The notes under the pieces are model-generated. The model saw only the letters and a list, made by a program, of their open reading frames with translations. It was not told the origin of the DNA and did no database searches. A DNA stretch of 64,000 nt from Mercurialis annua (taxonomy: Eukaryota > Streptophyta > Magnoliopsida > Malpighiales > Euphorbiaceae). The position numbers were made by a program, and so were the translations under genes. Position 1 is the stretch's first letter. The number at the start of each line of letters is the position of its first letter. Shown here one piece after another: positions 25,125 to 36,400 of the stretch. The stretch spans positions 49,472,128 through 49,536,127 of the forward strand of contig NC_065576.1 in assembly GCF_937616625.2 (NCBI RefSeq), given 5' to 3'.

Positions 25125-25350
25125 TAGGGGTGAGCACGGATCCTGGATATCTCCAAAACCGAACCAAAAACCGGACCGAAAATATCCAGGACCGAAAAAT
25201 ATCCGTTGACCATTGACTTTCTCCGAACCGAACAGTACCGAAAATTTTATTGGTACGGTTCTGGATCTTCTATAAATAACCGTACCGAGAACCGAACCGA
25301 ACCGTACCGAACCGAAGTACCGAAGTACCGAATTTATACCCGAAGAACCG

Positions 25351-25391
<41 letters not shown>

Positions 25392-26108
25392 CCAATTTTC
25401 ATTTGATTATTATATTTGTATTAACTTTGAATTACTAAAAATTAAAATTGTTTTATAAAATTAAATAATATATATTAAAAATATTAGTCTATATATATAA
25501 AAAAAATTATTAATTTACATAAAAACAAAATACTTATATATTTCAATGAAATTTATATGAATTTATCAAATATTTAATAATTATTAAAAGTATTTTTTAT
25601 AAATTAATATGAACAACACATATTCATTATTTTCTATCATTTACCAAATTACATAGTTTTAACAAAAACGATATAATTTTAGACTTGAGAATATTTAAAA
25701 GTACCCTTATCAAATAATCAAAAAATTAATATTAAATCGAACGATAATATACATGTTGTGCCTTTTTATTTTATTGATGATTATTTACTTGTAATAGTTG
25801 AAAATATAAAAAAATGAATGAATAAGTAGCTAATTAATTTTAAAAGTCAAAATAATATATTATAATATAGTAGAGATCACATTTTAAATAAAATAATATC
25901 CGTGGTTTTAGTGATATCCGTACCGAACCGTACCGAACCATTAGGACCGAATCCCCGTACCGAACCGTACCGAAAAATAAAATCTTCTAACCGAACCAAA
26001 CCGATTATTGGTACGGATCCGGATATCCAATTTTTGATATCCCCGACTTTTGGTTTGGTTCCGGAGATTTGTCAATCCCCGGACTCCCCCGAACCGTGCT
26101 CACCCCTA
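25125..26108. mobile_element. Non-autonomous hAT element, 984 bp
   Basis: The ends TAGGGGTGAGCACGG and CCGTGCTCACCCCTA are perfect inverted repeats of 15 bp. A perfect 8-bp duplication CTTTTTAG flanks the element (25117-25124 and 26109-26116). Both subterminal zones are built of ACCGAACCGTACCGAA words, and the middle is AT-rich with no transposase. An uninterrupted (TA)n microsatellite lies at about 25355-25387 inside it. Confidence 0.88.
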
Positions 26109-26116
26109 CTTTTTAG

Positions 26117-26462
26117 CCCATAGTCCAACGACCACGGAAAATCTTAGAATTTTAGCTAGATTCGGGCTTTTGAGTTAAGCCCGGCATGGGCACAAGTAAA
26201 GTAAAAATTAAAAAACAATTTTGAGTTATTTTGATTCATATGAGTGAATGTTTATAGTAATTAGCAATTCAAAAAAGGAAACAAAAGTTACCCATTTAAT
26301 CCAATCCACTCCCTCTCCATTTTAGCCTGTTTCTTCAATCATCTTCTGGTTCCACCATTTTTAGGGTTTGTGAATTCAATATCAGATATATTTTTTGAAC
26401 TTTTTGAAATTGGGTTTCGAGTTTATAGTTTATAGTTTTGTTTGGTGTGCAGAATCTTGGAA
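26117..26462 (+). promoter_or_regulatory. SRPRB upstream region and leader
   Basis: This short interval between the hAT element and the SRPRB start codon must hold the promoter and leader. No TATA box stands out. The hAT insertion therefore sits within about 350 bp of the start codon. Confidence 0.35.
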
Positions 26463-28275
26463 ATGGAAGGAATTGAGCAATGGAAAAGTGAGGCAAAACA
26501 ATGGATACAACAAGGAATTGAATTTGCCAAAGAAATACCACCTACCCAGCTCTATTCGGCCGCTGCTGTCTTGCTTTTCACTACCCTTTTACTCTTAATC
26601 AGTAAATCCTTGCTATTCTTTTTCATTTTTTTTGTTGGGTTCTTAATTATCTAAGAATTTAGATTTTGTAGAGTCAATGAGCATTCTTGATCTGGTTTGG
26701 CGTATTAGGGTAAACTCGGCATCTCTGAACTGATTTCAACTGTTTGTATTAGTAATTTATATACATTTTGAAGTAATGTGTTTTTTTTTGGTTTTATGTT
26801 CTTGCTAGATTCTATGTTGCTATTTAAAATCTTGATTTTCATCACTTGTAAGTAAGGTTTTTTCTTAGGTCAAACTAGAAACCTAGAGTTTCATGTCTAG
26901 CATACTTTTAAGGAAAACTGCTAATGAATTTTCAGACATTGTATTACAATTTCAATGCTAGTATTCAGTCATTTCTGCTATTTTAACTCTCTTTATTTTG
27001 CAGTTCGTCTCTTTAAACGCACTAAATCTAATACCATTGTGCTCACTGGACTCAGTGGGAGCGGGAAAACTGTCATTTTCTATCAAGTAAGGCCTTAATT
27101 CTTACTTTGGTTACTTAAATTATTAAAGCAATACTTCCTAGTTTGGAGCCATGTGGTATATAGCTTTACCCAATTGGTCTATATTGTATTTTCTGGTTAT
27201 CAAGTTTCTTCTGTGATGAGTGCAATGAACACTAAGTTTATCAGATTGTCCTATTTGTGCATCTCACATTTATCCTAATTTTCTATATTGATGCCAATGC
27301 CAGCTTCGAGATGGTTCTTCACATCAGGGCACTGTTACATCGATGGAACAAAATGAGGGCACTTTCATCCTTCATTCTGAAAACTCTAAGGTGTTTATTT
27401 TAGCTTTGCATGCTTAGAGTTGGTTTATTAATTTTGTTTGTTCTTTTACTTGTGTTGAATAAAAACTTAATTGAATTTATGGCTTCTACTTCTTTGTGAT
27501 GTTACAGAAGGGCAAACTAAAGCCTGTTCACCTTGTTGATGTTCCTGGGCACTCTCGCCTTCGACCCAAACTAGATGAGTTTTTGCCTCAAGCTGCTGGC
27601 ATAGTGTTTGTTGTTGATGCTTTGGAATTCTTACCCAATTTGCGTGAAGTTTCAGAGTAATTACAAATTTCAAATAGTTTCATATTATTAACATATGTTT
27701 TCGCACATTCACAGTTTTAACTATAAATGCTGCGATATTCTAATATTTTGATATACTGTATGTGTGATAGATATCTGTATGATATTTTGACCAAGGCAAG
27801 TGTCGTCAAAAGGAAAGTTCCAGTTCTGATCTGTTGCAACAAGACAGACAAAGTGACTGCACATACTAAGGAATTCATCAGAAAACAACTCGAGAAAGAA
27901 ATGTAAAAGTTCCTCTTTTTCTGATTAATGAATTTGGTGTTATTGTGATCAAAATTGGTGGGATCAGACTCCCAATCAGCCATGGATTTTCACTTCAAAA
28001 TCATCATAACTTGTGAATCCAGTTAATGTTATAGCAGCTATTTATTGTGCAGCTGTTAGCCGATTAATTTTCTGTAATTTTGCAGTGACAAGTTACGGGC
28101 ATCAAGAAGTGCAATCTCAGAAGCTGATGTTGCAAATGACTTTACTCTAGGGATCCCGGGAGAAGCATTTTCCTTTTCTCACTGTAGCAACAAAGTTGTC
28201 GTTGCAGAGTCTTCTGGTTTGACTGGCGAAACATCTCAGGTGGAGCAGTTTATTAGGGAGCATGTAAAACCCTAG
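26463..28275 (+). CDS. SRPRB: Signal recognition particle receptor subunit beta
   Basis: The product is the membrane-anchored small GTPase that docks the SRP receptor alpha subunit at the endoplasmic reticulum for co-translational targeting. Six coding exons (26463-26601, 27004-27086, 27304-27390, 27508-27656, 27771-27902, 28086-28275) total 780 nt and give 259 residues. A single membrane anchor lies at about residues 30-48 (AAVLLFTTLLLL). GTPase motifs follow: the P-loop GLSGSGKT at 62-69, DVPGH as G3, and CNKTD as G4. The C-terminal part (GEAFSFSHCSNKVVVAESSG) is typical of plant members. All junctions are GT-AG. The ATG at 26463 begins the conserved N-terminus MEGIEQWKSEAKQW. The gene converges on the membrane-protein gene downstream. 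Confidence 0.95.
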
Positions 28276-29034
28276 GCTAGTGATCTATCTGATGTATCTG
28301 CTTTGCGAGCGGGTCAATGTTGTCTCTGGTTGTCGGAAAACCTCATGTAAGCGAAAATGTGCAACCTGAACTTGCCGGGAGAACATAAGTAGAGTTGATA
28401 GAAAGAAAATTAGAGATAAAGATGTGCATCTTGATTTGTCGGAGCGGCGTGATCAATTGAAACCACGGTTCAAAGAGAATTGTTGATAACTTGATATATT
28501 TCTTTTAGAGTTCTATGGATAATGACTTCTTTTGGGTTTAAATCTCTTTGAACTGCATTGCCAGGATGACTGATCATCTACTTCATTAGCTCATATTTAA
28601 AGTTTGCTTATTGTCTTGAAATAAATATATATATTTTGCAGCAATGAATAGTATAATGCTAGACAAAGACACCATAAATCATAGTATTTTATTTGATGAA
28701 ATTTATTTCTTTCTGGAGAGATGATAAACATTATCAAGCACAGCCATATTTACATTGAACTTCCTCACGGTTTGCTTTCTTGGTAAGCTTGCAACAGTAA
28801 AATAATTTTATATATTTACCATTTCAAAAAAATTAACATTTTCAATGTTTCATGAAAATATATGTACTTTAACAAGAGAGCACATACAATCTTTACTTCT
28901 CAGCTGCTCCTCTAAAAAATAATGAAGTTCCTCAGCAGCACCAATCCGCCCAGTTACTATCAAAAAATAACAATTGGTAGCTGTTGGCGAATATGGTTAC
29001 TTGGTGAACGGATGACAGCAAGGCAGTTTCCGTT
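28276..29034. other. Convergent intergenic region
   Basis: Contains the presumed 3' untranslated regions of SRPRB (plus) and of the membrane-protein gene (minus). No other gene was recognised. Confidence 0.4.
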
Positions 29035-31641
29035 TCACCTGAAACCCTGATACGACTCTGGAAATGATCTTGATAACCAAAAATGTTTCAGCCTAATTAT
29101 CAAAGCAAATACGCCATAACACACGATATGCATCATCCCTACTCCCATGTACCTGTTTAGTCCACAGTAGCAACACAGCAGTTAGTTCATTTACAGTAAT
29201 ATACTATGCCGCCGAGACTGGACAACTTGACTCGATCATGTTCAGAAAATGACAGTATAAAGACGACTTTTATACATACCATAGAGGAGCATATGGAGAT
29301 GATAAATCCAGAAATGGATACGGCCACCTGTAAAAAACGGGAAAGTCTTATGCCCATAGACTAACATCAAAACGAATAATATGAAAATAAAGAATATAAC
29401 TTTACCACATCGAAATGCAAGCATGGATGATCCACTGAAAGATGACAAATAAGCTTGTCCACAAAATAAAATAAGCGAACCGAAATGTAGGGAACCGCTG
29501 GAACGGAAAGAGAGGTAAATTTATAATTTTAGATAGAAGTGTTAGAAATGAAAAGCAATGACACTGAGCAATTTGAATTACCAAGCAGTTTAACACTGTA
29601 TCCCCGAGGAGTAAAATGGCATTGACCGAGTGCATACAGCCATTCAACTGCAGTTGAAGATAACAAAAATATAATTTATTGATTAAAGTTATTTTTGTTC
29701 AATATAAAGATCCATCTAAAATGTAAAACAAGTTTTTGTGCTAGTTGTTTGCATCTTTATTTGGCATGGTAGCTTAATATACTGCTGAGAGAATTGAGTT
29801 ATAGGGTACTGCATTACTTAAGTTACATCTAGAGGTGGCCACGGTTCATAACCCGGCGGTTCTGGTTCGGAACCGCCGGGTCACGGTTCAAGAAAAAATG
29901 GAACCGTCCCGGAACCGTCTAAGTGACGGTTCCATGCCGGTTTGGAACCGGACGGTTACTTCCGGGTTCTAGGCGGTTCAATACATCAGTTCATTGACAT
30001 GAGAAGCCGAAAACAGCTCTACAAAAGAAGGCTAACGTAAATGGCTATCAAGATTTGGAACAACCACCATGAGAAATCACAAGTTTTTACTTGAAGATTA
30101 TTCTGCAGTGCAGTGCATGTAATTAGTACCAATAGTCGACTTAAAAGTTCCACTCTGCAGTCTAATAATTATTAGTAAAATTTAACTTAGTTCTCATATG
30201 GCCTCACAAACACTATTTTGATCCTATAAGCATCATCCAAAAAATTGAAGTGAATATGCAGCGGAATGATAGAATAGAGCTCCCACTTACAAAATCAAGA
30301 CTGTAATCTTTGCCCATTAGAAATGGATAAAGAATGAACCAGAATACAATATCAGTTAGCACCACAGCACCTGCAGATGTCTGCCCGAAATAAATAAGAT
30401 CAGTCTCTAATAAACACATTTTATTATCAAAAAAAAAAAGACGACGAGGTAAAAAGGCACCTAAAGAAATAAAATGCACAATAATAAAGAGCTTAATACC
30501 AATCCTCCAAAATCGAGAATCAATGAGTTCAAACGAAAACATACCTGAAAAATAATTTGAAAGAGATAGCCCCAGGCACCTGCAGTTTCCCGGCGATGAG
30601 ATTCTCGACTGATATCTATACTTTTGGGCAAGTCAGATATATCATCACTTTCCCCAAGTGAGGGAGCTGTATAGCTGCCTCGTTCTGCATCTAAATTCTC
30701 AAGATAAGACTGATCAGCATTGAATCCATTGCGATGTATGAAACACCCGTAAATGGAGATTGAAGATCCAAGCTACATATTGAAGTTGAAAACATAAGCA
30801 ACTTAAGCAAAATAACATCAAATTCTTATACAGATGTCCCGCTTCAAAAATCTTATGAAGATTTTATAACATATGACAAATCAACAGTGCTTTAGGATTC
30901 TCAAGGTAGGAAATAAAAATAATTCATTCCTCAAACAACCTTAAATTGATGCATTATCGGAGTTGTATGGAGAACATACCGCAAAATATATTGTGACCAA
31001 AGTAAACGTCCACCTGTGCAGCAAAAGGGAAAGTGGGAAAAGTTACAAATTTCATAAGCAAACACAACAATTTTATTCCTCAATTTCAAATATAACAAAA
31101 GACATGAGTCGACCTTTAATTGCTTTACTACAAAATTAAAGTTCTTTCAATTTCCATAACCTCTTTAAACCATGCTAAGTTCACCTTTTTATGTATGATC
31201 ATGCACACGAAAAATGCTGTATTTGTCGATAACTTACTGCGTGTAGAAATAAAATATTCCAACTCCATCAACAACGGTATTTGCTGTGATCAATGATAAC
31301 ATAATGATGAAAGCAGTTATCCTAAACAGAAGCAACCAAGCGGGATGAATTCCTTTCACACACGTATTCCAAGCTTCATCCTTATATAAAGACCCTGCCC
31401 TTTCACACCGATTTTCTATCCTTCCAGATTTTGATTTCTTGGATCCTTCTTTCTTCCATATTAGAAATGCGGCAAATATCATAGCAAATAACAAAAATAT
31501 TGCACATAGGAAGAACCTCCAGTTCATCCAATAACTTAGAGCAGTTGTATCGGCAGTCATGACGGGCTGCCAAGAGTGCTTTGAGGATCCTCCTGATAAG
31601 AAACTGTATAAATTATTTAAACTTGTTACATCAAGCACCAT
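29035..31641 (-). CDS. Plant multi-pass membrane protein, rolling-stone-like family
   Basis: Eight coding exons (31238-31641, 30980-31013, 30545-30772, 30291-30380, 29582-29647, 29406-29497, 29280-29327, 29035-29152) total 1080 nt and 359 residues, all with GT-AG junctions. An in-frame TAA lies just before the ATG. Hydrophobic segments are at about residues 42-62, 102-121 and 136-157, with further ones in [52 protein letters not shown] and [15 protein letters not shown], suggesting six to seven passes. A charged loop lies between the third and fourth. The protein resembles uncharacterised plant proteins (At1g10660 and At1g70505 from memory) grouped with the animal rolling stone family. Its function is unknown. 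A leader intron with a donor near 32225 is likely. Confidence 0.88.
29830..29990. mobile_element. hAT-like fragment with perfect hairpin in an intron
   Basis: The stretch starts TAGAGGTGGCCACGG, a hAT-like terminus, and contains GGTTCCGGAACCG-type words. A perfect 12-bp stem (ACCCGGCGGTTC with its complement, 7-base loop) lies at 29851-29881. The other terminus is absent. It sits in the intron between the exons ending at 29582 and starting at 30380 of the membrane-protein gene. Confidence 0.5.
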
Positions 31642-32575
31642 CTTTTATGAATCAATATCCAATGCTTGCTTTTCTTTAGAATTAAAAATGACTATCCACA
31701 CCTTAATGTGACTACAAATTCAATTGAAGATGTAAAAGTCACTAAAAAAAATACTACTTCATTACATAAAACAGATCACAGAGGAAGAAAATTTTACATA
31801 GCTAACTCAAACAGTTCAACTAACAACTGTTATGAAGAATTTACAAACTTCACTAAATAAGAAACCAAATAACAAAAGAAGGGTAAAACAACAAACATTG
31901 GCAAATGAATGACATAGGATAAAACTTTTTTTAAATAATAAAAGACACAAATTGAGCAGTGTAATAGTGTTAGAATTAGCTAAACAACAATGCCAATTTT
32001 CACCACCATCAGGAAACTCAACCCTCATTGACAAGCATTAACATTTTGTTTCACCACTCATTTCTTTTTTACTTCCTTGAATGAAACACAATCAGGCATA
32101 AATACTAAAACTGACAAATTTCAGCACATCAAGACAAAACATAGATTCTTTACTTTAAATGCCATTAACCCATAAAGGTAAAAAAATCATAAAGATAAAA
32201 AAAAATACAAAAGCTTGAGACTTACTGGTTATAAAAATGAATGGTAATCAAGAAAAAGAAGATGCTTTGCTTCTCTTAATCTCTCACAAGAGAGCAAAAT
32301 AAACAACTTTTTCTTGAATGAAAATTGTTTATCAGTCACCCTTATGAATAGGGGTGATAAAGATTCAATTTTGAAGTTCTGGGTATTATTATTTGATAGA
32401 AAAACAAAAAGGGTAGGATTGAATTGTTGTTATTATGAGGTGGATTGGTGGGATTGGATGAGAGGTGAAGGGTTTCTAGAGAAAAACCCTTAAACGACAA
32501 CAACTGAAACACAAATTGAGTGTATATCAAACAGTGGGACCTGAAAAGAGAAGCAAGTTTGACACGGTTTCCCAT
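31642..32575 (-). promoter_or_regulatory. Leader and upstream region of the membrane-protein gene
   Basis: A good donor on the minus strand (AACCA followed by GTAAGTC near 32225) and candidate acceptors near 31680 suggest a 5'-leader intron. The leader exon would lie at about 32226-32560. No TATA box stands out. Open frames here are not conserved. Confidence 0.4.
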
Positions 32576-33413
32576 ACAAAAATTAAGGATTAATTCTTTA
32601 ATTTAGTGCACAAACTAGAAACTAAAAATTTATTTTTTGCTTATTGTAATAACAATGTCCAGCTCGATTGGTTTGGTGGACTCTCAACTGATTTCCCCTG
32701 CTTCCACTCTACTTCTCTTTCTGTTTTCTTCTTGCGGAAAATTTTGTTTCTTCTGATTTTTATTTGACTGATTAAGAGTTTAATATTTTTAAATTAACTG
32801 AAAATTTTATATATTTTTTTTATTATAATCCTATAGATTTAACCGAATAAATTCAATCCGTTCTCGTTAATTTTGATTAATTCAATTTTAATTAAAACTA
32901 TTAGTTCGCACAGAAGGATTCAGTTAATTTAGATTTTGGTTAAATTGGCCTTATTTTGGTACACCAAAATAAAGAGATAGAATATCCGAATCTTGAGGAG
33001 TCTAATTTATAGTACTTACGGTGTAAAATGCAATTTATTTGTATTGTGGGATCACATTAATTTGATGTTATAGTTTCTTTAATCCATAGTTGTAGGTGAA
33101 TTTCCATTAGTACATATGCTATTTGCTACTCCATATCCTACAAATGTACAATGATCTTTGAAAAATAGATCATTTTAGTCCATAAATTTACATTCAATTT
33201 GATCAAATAGATCCAAAACTTTCTAAAATCAAGTCAAATAGATTTGATACAATAATTAGAAATTTGAGTCCATTTGACCTGAAATTAAAAACATCTGGAT
33301 TTATCTAACCTACATAACTTTATGAACCGAAATGACTCTTCTATGACTGATCTTTACAATGCATAGAGCGCGTTAAACTTCGCCAAGAATAATTAGCACT
33401 TTTAGCAGATTTA
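32576..33413. other. Intergenic DNA between CAF2 and the membrane-protein gene
   Basis: AT-rich DNA with no supported gene. The right part carries the presumed 3' untranslated region of CAF2. Confidence 0.4.
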
Positions 33414-36400
33414 TCAATCTTGATCGAGTTTTTCTGCTAGAAGATCAATGCGTAATGATCCCCGAGGAACTACAGTATCTACCTCTTCAAAAGAGTCGCT
33501 AAAATACTCATCATCTTCATACTCATAGTCATTATCTGTGTCGTCCTCAGCAAGATTTTCACTAACCGGATCATATCCGAATGTTTCCATTGCATTATTG
33601 GCACCATCTTCGCTAGCCGAAATTACAGCTGGATATGAGTGTTCAGTTGCCTGTGAAATGCTCTCGAATTCCTCTACTTTTCTCAGCAGATCATCAGGAC
33701 CAAGATTGATCCGATCTAGTAAAATTGCCTTGTTTGATTCAATAGCGCGTTTCCACAGGGACGTCATTTTCGGGCTCCAATGAGCATCGGGGTTACTACA
33801 TTCATCATCAAACTTGCCTGAAAATATCAAGGAAACAGATGTGATATACAAACATTACAATATTATGGTTGCAACAAAATATCAAGGAAACAGATGTGAT
33901 ATACAAACATTACAATATTATGGAATATATTAATGTTCAAACTCAGGGTATAATCAAGTCGGCCAACTTGCCAACTTCCAAACTACTCGGATTTAACTCG
34001 AAAAATAATCGATGTTAATTGAGTCTAGATTGAGTTTGAGCTACTCGATGTTAATCGAGTTGAGTTTGGATTCGAGCTATTCGATGTTGATTGAGTCGAG
34101 TCCAAACATCAGAATACTCGAGAGTTTAATCGAGTTTTGATTAATTTACTTTTTTATTTTTTAATAACAATACATGTTTATAATACAATATTCTTACTGT
34201 TATACTAAAATTTAGTTTGAAATTTATATACAGATAATTGAGTTGAGTTGAGTCGAGTTGAGTCAAATCCAATTTTTAATTATTCTACTAAGTTCGAGTT
34301 TGAGCTCTTAAAATAAAATTCGATCGAGTTTGAGTTTCAAGTTTTAGAGCCGAGTCGAACTTGAACTTGATACTATTTCAACTAACATTTGGAACTCTTA
34401 AGATAACAAAAAACAGAGTGGAACATATATATAGTGAAACTTGACAAAATAAGCAGCCCCCTTTTCAGCAAACAGTAAAGGAATCTTTGAAGAATGCAGC
34501 TTCTAGGAAACTACTTTCTCACAACATCTGATATGGTGTTTTCAACCTTTTACACATGAACCAACAAGGCCTTATGCTAAGGGCCAAGTGAAGCTTCCTC
34601 GTACTTTTTCAAAATATCCCATTGGTTACAAGCTGAGTTATTTAAGACCCTGCAATTGGTGAGTCCTAGGTATATGCTTAGAATATATGTATTCCACTTT
34701 GGATTTTGGGTGCAAACCAAACTGACAAAAAGAACCAATTGGCTCGGTCGGTTCAGTTTGAAATTTTAAAATTCTAATAAACTCGGTTTAGTTTTGAAAA
34801 ATCAAAATTTTAGTTCGATTCAGTTTGATTTGAACCGAATGTACACCCCGATTACATGCAAATGCAACGTGGTTACTCCATACCTGAGTCATCTGAACCG
34901 ATTTTAATATCAGCTTTGCTGGGAACTTCTCCATACAATGATTTCCAGTTTTTCCCCCTCCACATCAAGATTTGCTCTTCATCAAACGACAGAAGTACAC
35001 AAGGGACCAATTCCTGTTACACGGTTTACAGAAAAATGCTTAGAAAAATATAGCTACGTTTTCTGGAATAATTCAGGACAAACAGTATAGGATAGAAGTT
35101 GCAAAACACAGAGATGCTCAATATTCATCAATTTTTTCAACATTTTGTAAATTTCATTTGGGGTTTTGGGAACATAACCCTATTTTTTCCGGAATGTTTG
35201 AAACACCACTATGTTAATCTTTGGCACACAAACTGAAATAAATCACCATCTAAACTAAGCTGAAAGAACTGTTTTACTCCTCCCAGTCTATCGTTAAGAG
35301 TTTGGATAACTGAGAACGGACAGAAGCGAAACTAATCCCAGTATTTTTCTTAGGTTAAAATTGTTTGCGGTTATCAAATTATAGTATTTTTACAGAACGG
35401 TTACCAATTTTCAAATGAATTCAGGCAAAAAATTGCTTACGTAGCCGACAAAAAAGTGCACGTCTTCCTAATTTTGCCATGTCATTTAAAAATCAGTATA
35501 CAATTTAAAATAAAGTATATAGTTTGGTAACCCTAAAGTACATACAATTTGGCGTACATTTTATCTTCGTTGTCTGCGTAAGCAAAAATTTACCGGAAAT
35601 TATTTAGTGACATTTGCCATTGTTGGTTAAATTGAAGTTTGGTTACCAAAATATAAAAATTTGAAAGCCATTAACTGTCATGTGAAAACACTATACTATG
35701 GTAACCGCAAAAATGAATATTCGCCAAAATGAATCATAATTGGAGCAGATGCTCTCGAATAAGCAGGCCCTAAAATGGTAAGACTTTTTCCAGAAAGCCT
35801 GTTGGACTCTCCCTTTTTGAAACTTTTTCTTGAATTTTTAGATTACCATGGTCCATAACTCAACCTGTATTGTGAAGCAGGCTCACTGAGTCGCCTCAGC
35901 ATAGAGCATGAAACTAGCATCGCCTATATGGCCGGCCCAATGGCCTTTTCACAAATGCCCAATGCACAAAGGAAAAAACTCAATTTGGTTCATAGTAATG
36001 ACAAAAAATGATATCCTTGATAAATTTTGAGATTACTCTGAACCGAAGAAGAAAATGCAGTTGTGAAAAATGATTTAAGGATATCATTTTTTGTTATGGG
36101 CATGGAGTTTCAAACAATGATATCCTTGATAAATTTCAAAAATAATCTATATGTGGAGATGAAGATCCAAAGAAGAAAATGCAGGAGACACTAGCTTTGT
36201 AAAATCTTGAAGAGTTTAATCTCACAAGCATAGTGTCCCTTTGCAGGTGAGTTTGTGCAAGACCTAACAAACTTGAGAACCATATAAGATAGTTTAAACA
36301 TCAATATTTTGAGAGCGCAACCCTGTTATCCCTTTTCATCCAAAGTTTAATCATATATACATACGATTTTAAAATATACGTCTGCATTAACAAGGAGAGA

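Noticed and set aside
25206..26123. Open frames of 66-73 codons
   Set aside because: They arise from ACCGAACC repeats at the ends of the 984-bp hAT element.
26442..26462. Extended SRPRB start upstream of the ATG
   Set aside because: The extension has only a TTG codon and the conserved N-terminus begins at the ATG at 26463.
30213..30542. 109-codon open frame inside the membrane-protein gene
   Set aside because: It is one true exon read through into both flanking introns; splice sites at 30291 and 30380 bound the real exon.
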